Below, piece after piece: positions 15,515 to 22,879 of a DNA stretch of 64,000 nt (within the stretch, counting starts at the first letter, position 1; every line of letters starts with the position of its first letter). Under the pieces are notes generated by a model. It ran no database searches. It was not told the DNA's origin and saw only the letters and a list, made by a program, of their open reading frames with translations. Origin of the DNA: Bacteroidota bacterium (GTDB taxonomy: Bacteria; Bacteroidota; Bacteroidia; Flavobacteriales; Schleiferiaceae); contig QQUU01000082.1 in NCBI GenBank assembly GCA_003385605.1, positions 1 to 64,000 on the forward strand, given 5' to 3'. The translations under genes were made by a program, and so were the position numbers.

Positions 15515-16411
15515 ATGGTAAAATACAATAAGCCGGCATTGACTTACAAAGAGCAACTAAGCCAGCTCTTAGAAAGAGGGCTCGAGGTTGTTGACCGCGA
15601 AAAAGCCATTCATTTATTAGAAAAAATCAGCTACTATAGGCTAAGTGCTTATTGGCATCCATTTCTCAGAATACCAAAGGCTGACAACCACTTTAAATCA
15701 GGTAGCACTTTTGAAAAAGCTTTTAAACTCTATTGCTTTGATCGCGAATTACGTCAAATAGTATTGAACGATATTGAAAAGATCGAAATCGCAGTAAAGG
15801 CAAAAATGATCTACATTATGTCACACCAGTATGGCCCGAACTGGTACATAGACAAAGAGCTATACACAAGTCAAAAGGATCATTCTAAAACAATTGAAAT
15901 ACTACGAAAGGAGTTTAACAACTCGAAAGAGGATTTCATTATAGCTTTTAAAAAGAAGTATTTCGATACACTTCCGCCTTCGTGGATGGCCCTAGAGATC
16001 ACTTCATTTGGTGCAGCATCATCCTTATATAGAGGCTTAAAACCTAGTAGGGCAAAAAGAGAGGTAGCTGAGTACTTTGGCCTAGACGACAAGTCCTTTT
16101 CTTCCTGGCTACACACGCTCGTACACATCAGAAACGTTTGTGCACATCATTCCAGATTTTGGAACAGAGCATTCAGAATCTCACCTCAAATCCCAAGAAA
16201 GCCCAAAAGAGAGTTTATAGATTCTACAGGAATTAAGAATAATAAGTCATACTACATACTTAGTATGATTCAGTTTTTACTCATCGAGATCAATCCAAAG
16301 AGTTCGTTTAAGCGCAAAATTGACGATCTTTTTGAAAAATATCCAATGATAGACAAAGGAGTGATGGGCTTCCCGAGTAATTGGGAGCAGGAATCAATCT
16401 GGTCAGAGTAA
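15515..16411 (+). CDS. Abi_2 family (AbiD/AbiF-like) abortive-infection protein
   Basis: 298 residues from ATG 15515 (MVKYNKPALTYKEQLSQLLE), which matches the usual Abi_2 opening. An in-frame GTG at 15491 would place the T9 tract inside the gene and is rejected. Family landmarks: 'ISYYRLSAYWHPF' (about 35-48), 'FDRELRQIVLNDIEKIEIAV' (about 75-95), 'PSWMALEITSFGAASSLY' and the HEPN-type RNase motif RNVCAHHSRFWNR near 206-218 (R-x4-H). Such proteins kill or arrest phage-infected cells, probably by RNA cleavage. As element cargo it may block rival phages. It ends 2 bp before a convergent gene. Confidence 0.9.
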   Translation: MVKYNKPALTYKEQLSQLLERGLEVVDREKAIHLLEKISYYRLSAYWHPFLRIPKADNHFKSGSTFEKAFKLYCFDRELRQIVLNDIEKIEIAVKAKMIYIMSHQYGPNWYIDKELYTSQKDHSKTIEILRKEFNNSKEDFIIAFKKKYFDTLPPSWMALEITSFGAASSLYRGLKPSRAKREVAEYFGLDDKSFSSWLHTLVHIRNVCAHHSRFWNRAFRISPQIPRKPKREFIDSTGIKNNKSYYILSMIQFLLIEINPKSSFKRKIDDLFEKYPMIDKGVMGFPSNWEQESIWSE

Positions 16412-16413
16412 TT

Positions 16414-16635
16414 TTAAGGCGGTCCTAAAAACTCAACTAAGACCCCAACTTGACGTGGAGTCAAGACTTTAGAGTGCTTTTTATAGCCAGAATGCCGCAA
16501 GGTAGAGTGTAACCTCTCATTCTTGTTAATCCAACGTCTCAAAGTGTTTGACGCACTCATTGGGTTTATTCCTGGATTATACATCTGCGCTAATTCACCG
16601 AAACCCATCGTTCTAATCTTAAATTCTTCTTTCAT
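16414..16635 (-). CDS. DUF4248-like small DNA-binding-type protein
   Basis: 73 residues. The pattern 'F-K-I-R-T-M-G-F-G-E-L-A-Q-M-Y-N-P ... L-R-R-W-I ... L-x-P-R-Q-V-x-x-L-V-E-F-L-G-P-P' is that of the DUF4248 family, small proteins widespread in Bacteroidota mobile elements and prophages. The family looks like a winged-helix/HTH built around an 'A-S-N-T-L-R-R-W' recognition-type helix. It is encoded downstream of the primase-helicase gene on the same strand. Probably a regulator or replication accessory. Confidence 0.75.
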   Translation of the reverse strand: MKEEFKIRTMGFGELAQMYNPGINPMSASNTLRRWINKNERLHSTLRHSGYKKHSKVLTPRQVGVLVEFLGPP

Positions 16636-16686
16636 GTTGTTCTTGGTTGCGAAACCAGAGTTGATTCTTGTGTTAGTTAGAAGAAG

Positions 16687-18756
16687 TTAGACCAGACGAT
16701 AGATTCCGTTCTCACCTGAGTTAGAAATGATGATTTTAGCATCTCGAAGCGTCTTGATGTATTTACGAGCTGTACGATCTTGAACGTTCATACGAGACAT
16801 AAACTCTTGTGTTAATTCTTTTGCTGGAATCACATCCTGCTCTGAGAATAGGTCCTTGCAGATTTCTAATAGCTCATTCTGTTTACGGACTGAGGCTGAG
16901 TTGCCAAACTTCTCGCCTTTTGTAATGTGAGTCTTTAGGTCATTGTCCCATGCCATTATGTACTGTGGGACATCTAGTGGGCTTCCGGCGCGGACTTTGA
17001 GAGGTTTGATAACAGAGTATAAAGGGTCATCATCTTTCTCGATTGAAATGATGCCTGCTGCTTTTCGCTGTACCTCTGAGCCCAAGTGGCCTCGAAGCTT
17101 ATATCCACTGGGGCTTAAGTGTAGAACCCCTACGATGCAAGTCTTATATATCCCAGCCAGCTGAAACAACTCATCTATTAAACCAACCGAGGAGTCTTCA
17201 TCGTTCACACCAGTCATCAAATCAGCTATTCCATCAATCACTACAAGGTGAATCCCACCCATTTCATAATAGAATTTGTCCATGGACTGGAGAATACTAA
17301 CGAGACGGTCCTTTCTGTCCATCCCAACAAGGCCGTATGTCTTGAACCACGAGGGAGGTCTTTCCTTACCAGCTCGTTTTAGAATTCTATTCATGTTGCG
17401 GTAAAGCTGTTCTTCAGATTGCTCAGTGTCATAAAACAATACAGCCTTACCATCAAGGTTTGGAGTGATTTCAGCGCCAAGCAGGTCTGTATCCTCAAAT
17501 TCATCTAACATTGTCCCTGCAAGCAATGCTCCGAGGTAATTTGATTTTCCCGAGCCTTCACTCCCGGTGATTGCCATGATATTACCCTCGGTACCGATTG
17601 GCACATCGTTTATTGAAATGACTGGTTCAGCAGGTTTCGGTGGATTAAAATAATCCAATTCAAAGCTTTTAAGCATTCCCATGGTTTCTTCATAAAGGAT
17701 CCCAAGCATTTCCGTGAACACTCGCTTCAAATCATCGGTGGTCTTTCCCATTCTGAAAAAGTCACTAATGTCCTTTTGGTTTTTGCCCCCTGTTAAGGGA
17801 AGTGCAAGAGCCTTGACGTTGAATTCCTTTAACTTTTCCCTTGTGGAGTTCATAGCTTTTACACCTGTATCATCCATATCGTAGAGCAACACGATATGCT
17901 TAAAACGAAATGACAACCTCCTGATGATTTTTTTAGGAATATTGGCCGTCTCTGAGTTGAAGCAAATCGCATTAAACCCATGAGCAGCAAGACTAAGAAC
18001 GTCTTTCTCACCTCCTGTTATAAATAAGACATCGCCTCTTTGAGAAAGCTGATCGATTCCAAAGCTGTACCCCTCATGTAGATTCCCGCTATACCTAAAT
18101 CGGCTTTGAGAGTTTGGGCGGTAAATTTTCACATATCCATTCCCCGGATAAGCAAAAATGGGCTCATCTTGTGTAGAGTTCATAGAGTAAGTCTCGCCAC
18201 TTTTACTTGTGCCATAAAAAGTCTTGACACTTCGCACACCATACTTCTTTAGTACTTCAAGGCTAATCCCAAAACTCAACCAGTACATCTGCTCTTCCGC
18301 TGTGAACCCCTTATAATCAGGAGGGGTGAATTGAATGCTAACTATTTCTTGATTTGGCTTAATAGTCAACGGATCCAACTCGCTAGCTGTTTTAAGGGTG
18401 TTGGGAAAGCGATGAGTTAGCTCACGAATCTTATCCTTATTGGAAGATAATCCTAGCCCCAGCTCACGGTTGATGATCTCCATAACATCAATGAATCCTT
18501 CTTTTCCAGAAGTGTCTTTGTTAAAGACCCAGCCAACAAAGCTGAAGCAATCACCAGTGTAGTCAATGTTGCCAAAATCAACGAAGTTGTATAAGTGGCC
18601 ATGCTTGTGTTTGTACACCACAGTGCTGGGTTTAGTGTCTTCATAGAACGGGTTCAGGAATTGTTTGCCTACGCCTGGAAAGTCCGATATAAAATGTTTA
18701 AACACATCCAATCCCCCATCGGTAGCTGATAAAATTTCATCTCTACTTAAAGCCAT
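16687..18756 (-). CDS. TOPRIM primase fused to DnaB/RepA-type helicase
   Basis: About 689 residues from ATG 18756 (MALSRDEILS); the codon before it is TTG. Residues ~15-110 resemble a primase zinc/CHC2-like entry region without clear cysteines (HFISDFPGVGKQFLNPFYED). A TOPRIM domain follows (FITGGEKDVLSLAAHG about 250; LLYDMDDTGVKAM about 300). The RecA-type helicase has Walker A TGSEGSGKSNYL (about 400) and Walker B HLVVIDGIADLM (about 507), with a C-terminal winged helix (QDRTARKYIKTLRDAKI). It should prime and unwind element DNA, so the element replicates autonomously after excision. It overlaps the HTH gene by 14 bp. Confidence 0.85.
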   Translation of the reverse strand: MALSRDEILSATDGGLDVFKHFISDFPGVGKQFLNPFYEDTKPSTVVYKHKHGHLYNFVDFGNIDYTGDCFSFVGWVFNKDTSGKEGFIDVMEIINRELGLGLSSNKDKIRELTHRFPNTLKTASELDPLTIKPNQEIVSIQFTPPDYKGFTAEEQMYWLSFGISLEVLKKYGVRSVKTFYGTSKSGETYSMNSTQDEPIFAYPGNGYVKIYRPNSQSRFRYSGNLHEGYSFGIDQLSQRGDVLFITGGEKDVLSLAAHGFNAICFNSETANIPKKIIRRLSFRFKHIVLLYDMDDTGVKAMNSTREKLKEFNVKALALPLTGGKNQKDISDFFRMGKTTDDLKRVFTEMLGILYEETMGMLKSFELDYFNPPKPAEPVISINDVPIGTEGNIMAITGSEGSGKSNYLGALLAGTMLDEFEDTDLLGAEITPNLDGKAVLFYDTEQSEEQLYRNMNRILKRAGKERPPSWFKTYGLVGMDRKDRLVSILQSMDKFYYEMGGIHLVVIDGIADLMTGVNDEDSSVGLIDELFQLAGIYKTCIVGVLHLSPSGYKLRGHLGSEVQRKAAGIISIEKDDDPLYSVIKPLKVRAGSPLDVPQYIMAWDNDLKTHITKGEKFGNSASVRKQNELLEICKDLFSEQDVIPAKELTQEFMSRMNVQDRTARKYIKTLRDAKIIISNSGENGIYRLV

Positions 18757-19060
18757 CAATAGATTTTGTTATTGGATTGTAATTAGAGAAGTCTGGACGT
18801 AAACCAATTAACTTGTTCACTGCTTCAACGTGGAAGAAATTCTTATTGCCAACTTTCTTTGGTTCAAGAATGCCCCTTTGGCGATACCGATAAAGAGTTC
18901 TCTCATTTATACCCATTATGGCTGCAGCCTCCGCAGTAGTACACCATTGGCGTTCAATTTGACTAGCTGGGTCTTGCAGGCCCTTAATCCCTTCATAAAT
19001 GTGGTCGATCTTTTCCATCAGGCGTTGGTATGCCTGTTTTTCCATCGTGATTATCTCCAT
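18743..19060 (-). CDS. Helix-turn-helix excisionase/MerR-like protein
   Basis: 105 residues. After a helical N-terminus (KIDHIYEGIKGLQD), residues about 40-90 form a winged HTH of the excisionase/HTH_17 type: 'CTTAEAAAIMGINERTLYRY' then RQRGILEPKKVGNKNFFHVE. Such proteins are the usual accessory genes of Bacteroidota mobile elements, serving as recombination directionality factor or regulator of the replication gene that follows. It is a good candidate for binding the phased TGTCA/TGACA motifs, but that is inference. Confidence 0.8.
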   Translation of the reverse strand: MEIITMEKQAYQRLMEKIDHIYEGIKGLQDPASQIERQWCTTAEAAAIMGINERTLYRYRQRGILEPKKVGNKNFFHVEAVNKLIGLRPDFSNYNPITKSIDGFK

Positions 19061-19150
19061 AATTGCGGTGTTTGATTTCTACCCCACAATGCTAGAGAAC
19101 TGGCCCAAGAAAAATTGGTTAGTAACCAGTTACTAACCATAAATATTTTC

Positions 19151-19920
19151 CTATCTATCTCTTTTACAGAGCTTTCTGTTAGCTGATTCCTCAAAGCAAC
19201 CAATTAAATCTTCCAAAAACGGAGTGTTTGTGCTCTTTCGTCCGATCAGTTTTGAGAGGGTTTGCTCGTAATCATGCATTGTGACCCCAAAAAAGTCTCC
19301 CCACTGTTTCATGAAAGCCATCCTTGAAGGGGAAAAGATTTTTCCCGTTTCATAAAGGGCGACACCGACTTCAACCAGTCCATATTTATGAACATCATGC
19401 TTAATCATTCCCTTCTTACGCTTGGGAATTGGAGGATTGAAATCATGCGACTTATAGTAGACCCACAATTCCTTAACGAAGCGATTTAACTTTTTTGAGA
19501 AACGGTGTTGAATATTGATAAACAACAGCGTTTTTTTTTCACGTCATCCAGGTTGGCATTATTTAAGAGACCACAGTCTTCCATGGTTATTTTGGCCCTA
19601 GATAAAGACAAGTTGCTGCCATTACCCTTAAATTCTTGTTTGAGCTCATCTGCTAAAATGCGAGCCTCAAGCAGTACTTTTTCTAAAGCCACATTGTCAA
19701 AGGAGCTCAAAGAAGACTTTAAATTTTGAACAGCTGCAGAATAATTTCCCTCTAAATGTTGCTGGTAGGTGCTTAGGAGGATGTGGCCGTTGAAAAGAAG
19801 CGGAATGTCGTATTCAAAATCTAAAAGGCTTTGGTTTTGCGAGGACGTGTCATCTGTTAGTTCAATTTCCGCGCGTCTGAGTTCTTCGATAAATTCTTGG
19901 AATGGCTTGTGTTCATTCAT
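19151..19920 (-). CDS. RteC-like regulator split by a frameshift at an A9 tract
   Basis: Two overlapping frames make one RteC-type protein. Frame 0 (19920 to 19486) reads MNEHKPFQEFIEELRRAEIE ... NLDDVKKK and then runs off into RCCLSIFNTVSQKS. The -1 frame resumes after the A9 tract (19539-19531) as KTLLFINIQHRFSKKLNRFV and contains the family's C-terminal half (YGLVEVGVALYETG, FFGVTMHDYEQTL, NTPFLEDL), ending at 19151. The second part alone would have to start at a TTG. RteC in CTnDOT controls excision genes. Either a -1 slip (A_AAA_AAA), a true mutation or a missing A in the assembly explains this. Confidence 0.7.
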
Positions 19921-20011
19921 TTTGTACCACTATTTGTAAACCTATTTGAATTAAGGTTATTTTGGATATAACCAATGTTGGTCACAAAAATGACCACGTG
20001 CAACCACAGCA

Positions 20012-20033
20012 AAATGATAGATATCTATCATTT
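20012..20033. promoter_or_regulatory. 22-bp perfect palindrome before the signalling operon
   Basis: AAATGATAGAT followed by its exact reverse complement ATCTATCATTT. It lies 50 bp before the 100-residue gene. The core ATGATAGATATCTATCAT recurs at 22811-22828, and 21 bases in all are identical. Its length fits a LuxR/NarL-type dimer site. A loose half-site (TATCATT) occurs nearby around 20051. Confidence 0.7.
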
Positions 20034-20083
20034 ACCCCTTGTTTACACACGCTATCATTGAGTATAACTAATAACTATATCTT

Positions 20084-20386
20084 ATGAATCAACATGAAAT
20101 CACACTTCAAGAAGCTGAAGAATTAACCCACGCATATCAGAATGATCCTGAGTATCAAGGAAAAACGGTCTCATGCAGGATCGATAATGAAGCCTACCAC
20201 GCTGTAATGAATCAAGATGATTGTATTGGAGTCAGGACTTATTTCGCGAAGAATTCAGACAACAAGCTCACTATCGTTGTTGTTGGAGTAGATGCTAACG
20301 GCAATGACATGACCGATGGTGTGTTGCTCAACAGAGCATTGGGTTGTCCAAATGCTTGTCCTTCTGCATCCAGTTTAATGATATGA
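20084..20386 (+). CDS. Small protein with C-terminal CPNACP motif
   Basis: 100 residues, soluble, no signal peptide. A compact domain (EAEELTHAYQNDPEYQGKTV ... NQDDCIGVRTYFAKNS ... LTIVVVGVDANGNDMTDGVL) ends in a Cys/Pro-rich tail (GCPNACPSASSLMI). I recall similar unnamed ~100-residue Bacteroidota proteins with 'V-G-V-D-x-x-G-N-D-M' and a C-P-x-x-C-like end, often beside membrane and two-component genes. No function is known to me. Its stop overlaps the next gene's ATG (ATGA). The conserved tail could be a processing, tagging or metal site. Confidence 0.75.
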   Translation: MNQHEITLQEAEELTHAYQNDPEYQGKTVSCRIDNEAYHAVMNQDDCIGVRTYFAKNSDNKLTIVVVGVDANGNDMTDGVLLNRALGCPNACPSASSLMI

Positions 20387-20979
20387 GTATATACACTTTC
20401 TACCCGATAGTAGAGAGGTTGTTGCTCATAGTATTAGCAATCCAACTAATACGCCATACACTAAAAAGCAAGAACCCATTTATACCTGATTTTGAAATTC
20501 AACTGTTCGCCACGGTATGTATTCTAAATCATATAGGGTTCTTGCTTTTTGAAGCAAATGATTTCACATTTCTCTTTTACCACACTACGGCACCAATTGC
20601 CTTGATACTTGGCATAATACGCTATACGAACCTCAAGCCACCAATTACTATTGCATTAGTTTCTGCGTCCTCGTTTTTACTGATCTTAATTGAAAACTAT
20701 TACATAATAATAGGATTGTACTATATCGCTTTATACCTAACTATCAGAAAAAGTTTGCGACTACTTGAAAAGAGAAATAGTGAATTGCAAAAATCTCCTT
20801 TATACGTGGCGTTAAGTTTAGATTTACTTGCATCCATGATAATTTTAGTACTGAGAAACACCGAGTATAATTGGGATCAATCCAACTTGCTAAATTACAT
20901 GTATATAGCAAGTCTAATAATATTCACCACAACCTTGATATTACTTAATGTTAAATTCCGGAGATTCTTTACTGATTAG
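20383..20979 (+). CDS. Polytopic membrane protein (~7 spans)
   Basis: 198 residues from ATG 20383 (MSIYTFYPIVERLLLIVLAI), which overlaps the previous stop; the longer frame begins at a TTG and is less likely. About seven hydrophobic segments separated by short loops fill the protein, with positive residues at RKSLRLLEKR. No catalytic motif is visible. Position between the small Cys-tailed protein and a histidine kinase suggests a signal-input or transport partner. Its end overlaps the kinase start by 32 bp. Confidence 0.75.
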   Translation: MSIYTFYPIVERLLLIVLAIQLIRHTLKSKNPFIPDFEIQLFATVCILNHIGFLLFEANDFTFLFYHTTAPIALILGIIRYTNLKPPITIALVSASSFLLILIENYYIIIGLYYIALYLTIRKSLRLLEKRNSELQKSPLYVALSLDLLASMIILVLRNTEYNWDQSNLLNYMYIASLIIFTTTLILLNVKFRRFFTD

Positions 20980-21715
20980 CTTATTCATTGTCTTAACACC
21001 AGCAATTGCCATATTAATAGGAACAATTCTGTACAGTATGAGGCTGGTAAACCGTTATACAAAAGCAATAGCTAGATTATACCGAGCAAGCTTCAAAGGC
21101 GTTGACTATGAACGAAAGCGAATAGCCAGGGACTTACATGACCACTTAGGTGCACATGCTGTTCTTATGTCCGAGCGCTTTGAAGATGCAAAAGCACATT
21201 TATCTGGCGAAAGCCTAGGCAAAGTTCAAGAAATTGAGTCCTCGTTTGCTCAGTTCAGAGCAGAGACTCATCGAATGGTAGAGTACATGTACCCAAAAGG
21301 ACTTGTGAGTCCAAACTGGCAAGAAAGCTTTTCATTATTATCTCAGCAGCTGACCACTAAAGATCATTCTGTTGAATTTGAATTTATTGGCGAAAGAACA
21401 CCATCTAGCGAAAAGCTCCACCACACGTATTGGTCTGTGCAAGAAATAGTGATAAACGCAATTAAACACTCCAAAGCTGCTGGAATACAAATAGCTGCCG
21501 TAAGTGAAAACAAATATTTGACTATTTCTATCACATACAAAGCCACAGACCAAGGGACTTCGTGGTTAAGGTCTAAAAAGCAAAACCCTGAGAACTATGG
21601 CACCCTAATTATTAACGACCGCTTAGACATTATCAATGCAGGACAAGATAGAATTGTTGAAAACGGATGTATAACACACTTAATCACAATACCTTATGAA
21701 GATTCTGATTCTTGA
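20948..21715 (+). CDS. Sensor histidine kinase (HPK7/NarX type)
   Basis: 255 residues. One N-terminal transmembrane helix (about 7-29, LLISLFIVLTPAIAILIGTI), then the dimerisation/phospho-acceptor helix YERKRIARDLHDHLGA with the H-box His at about residue 65. The N-box reads VQEIVINAIKHSKA (about 168-181) and the late G-box region is NYGTLIINDRLDIIN, somewhat degenerate. There is no extracellular sensor domain, so the signal probably comes through the membrane protein encoded upstream. It overlaps the response-regulator gene by 20 bp. Confidence 0.9.
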   Translation: MLNSGDSLLISLFIVLTPAIAILIGTILYSMRLVNRYTKAIARLYRASFKGVDYERKRIARDLHDHLGAHAVLMSERFEDAKAHLSGESLGKVQEIESSFAQFRAETHRMVEYMYPKGLVSPNWQESFSLLSQQLTTKDHSVEFEFIGERTPSSEKLHHTYWSVQEIVINAIKHSKAAGIQIAAVSENKYLTISITYKATDQGTSWLRSKKQNPENYGTLIINDRLDIINAGQDRIVENGCITHLITIPYEDSDS

Positions 21716-22313
21716 TGACCACGCCGCCATTCGCGATTGTGTAAAGCGTAAAGTATTGGACATTAATCCAAATGTGGAATTCTTTGAATGTAGCTCCATA
21801 CATGAAGGAAATCAAGTTAGAAAAAGCGAAGATCACTCAATGGATTTTGCCGTTTGTGATTTAGACTTGAAGTCTGGTTGTAACACGGAATTTATAGAAT
21901 CTACTATTCGTGATGGAATTCCTGTTATGGTTTATAGCGCACATGTAAACAGAGCAATTATAGAAAAGTTAGAATCCTTAAGGGTGACCTGCTATGTTGC
22001 AAAAATTTCAAATGTTGAAAACCTTCATATTGGTCTCAAATCCTTATTTAAAGGTAAATCTTTCCAATGCCCTATAGTTCAACAATCCAAGCAATCAACG
22101 GAAGAATTTAAGGAGATTGATAGATTATCTCTTACTAAAGCACAAAAAAGAGTTCTCAAAGTATTAGACGAAGGTTTCGATAGAATTGAAACCTCAAGAA
22201 AGCTTAGCCTTAGTTTAACAACTGTAAACAATCACATTGCTCGTGCTAGAGAACTAAATGATTGCAAATCACTAGATGAACTAATGAGACGGTATCGTTT
22301 TTGGGATTATTAG
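21696..22313 (+). CDS. LuxR/NarL-type response regulator
   Basis: 205 residues. Receiver domain 1-115: acidic pocket ILDDH (residues 5-9), phospho-acceptor Asp in FAVCDLDLKSG (about 52), conserved Ser/Tyr (VYSAH) and Lys (YVAKIS). C-terminal HTH about 145-200: 'LTKAQKRVLKVLDEGFDRIE' then TSRKLSLSLTTVNNHIARAR, the LuxR-type HTH with its recognition helix. It is the obvious candidate to bind the shared palindromes before 20084 and 22880, controlling its own operon and the T9SS/RHS genes. That link is inference. Confidence 0.9.
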   Translation: MKILILDDHAAIRDCVKRKVLDINPNVEFFECSSIHEGNQVRKSEDHSMDFAVCDLDLKSGCNTEFIESTIRDGIPVMVYSAHVNRAIIEKLESLRVTCYVAKISNVENLHIGLKSLFKGKSFQCPIVQQSKQSTEEFKEIDRLSLTKAQKRVLKVLDEGFDRIETSRKLSLSLTTVNNHIARARELNDCKSLDELMRRYRFWDY

Positions 22314-22465
22314 TACATATTCAGGCTCTGATTAGTCAGTATTGAAAATTACAATTCCTGTCATCAATTATCAGATACTAACAAATCCGAGAACTCGAGC
22401 ATATTAGTACATATATATCATAGTCTGCTTTATCTCCATCAATATTATTGCATAAATGCAGAAAG

Positions 22466-22759
22466 ATGGAATACTATATACACGAGGACATTATTTACAG
22501 AGAATGCAACTGCACTAACTGGCTGAACCATTGGATGCGTAATACAAATTCTCGTGTAGTTCCAGTTTGCAAAGTTCTTGGGTGCGGTAAATCGGCAACT
22601 GTCGGAGGTTACATTAAAGGGTGTAACGATCAAGAAGCCCCATTGGAAATTGTTCCACTTTGCAGCGCTCATAATTCAACTCAATCACCCAAAGCTCTTC
22701 AACTTAAAAAAGGTACTAGGCTTGTGCCGGTCGGTCAATTGAAGTCTTGCAAGTTGTAA
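22466..22759 (+). CDS. Small Cys/His-rich protein, zinc-ribbon or HNH-like
   Basis: 97 residues from ATG 22466 (MEYYIHEDIIYRECNCTNWL); a TTG 18 bp upstream is less likely. Pattern: NWLNHW, then C-x4-C (VCKVLGCGKSATVGGYIKGC) and IVPLCSAHN. The 'V-x-G-C-G-x-x-A-T-x-G-x-x-I ... I-V-P-L-C-x-x-H-N' layout is shared by small treble-clef/HNH-like proteins found across bacteria. It may bind zinc and nucleic acid; no catalytic His-Asn pair beyond CSAHN is evident. It stands alone between the signalling operon and the RHS operon. Confidence 0.65.
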   Translation: MEYYIHEDIIYRECNCTNWLNHWMRNTNSRVVPVCKVLGCGKSATVGGYIKGCNDQEAPLEIVPLCSAHNSTQSPKALQLKKGTRLVPVGQLKSCKL

Positions 22760-22807
22760 AACTCATTCAACGCCAGCACTGTTCATTGTAGATATAAGGC
22801 CAAGACC

Positions 22808-22828
22808 AAAATGATAGATATCTATCAT
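22808..22828. promoter_or_regulatory. Second copy of the operator palindrome, before the T9SS/RHS operon
   Basis: The 18-bp perfect palindrome ATGATAGATATCTATCAT (22811-22828) with three preceding A's is identical over 21 bases to 20011-20031. It lies 52 bp before the ATG at 22880; the first copy lies 51 bp before its ATG. Equal spacing strengthens the case for a shared operator. Confidence 0.7.
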
Positions 22829-22879
22829 GTTATGTCTATGGAAAGTGATTTCCTTTAAGGGACACTTAACTAAGTAGCC

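Noticed and set aside
20344..20382. Longer N-terminus of the seven-span protein
   Set aside because: It begins at TTG inside the preceding gene; the ATG at 20383 gives a coupled ATGA overlap and starts at the first membrane span.
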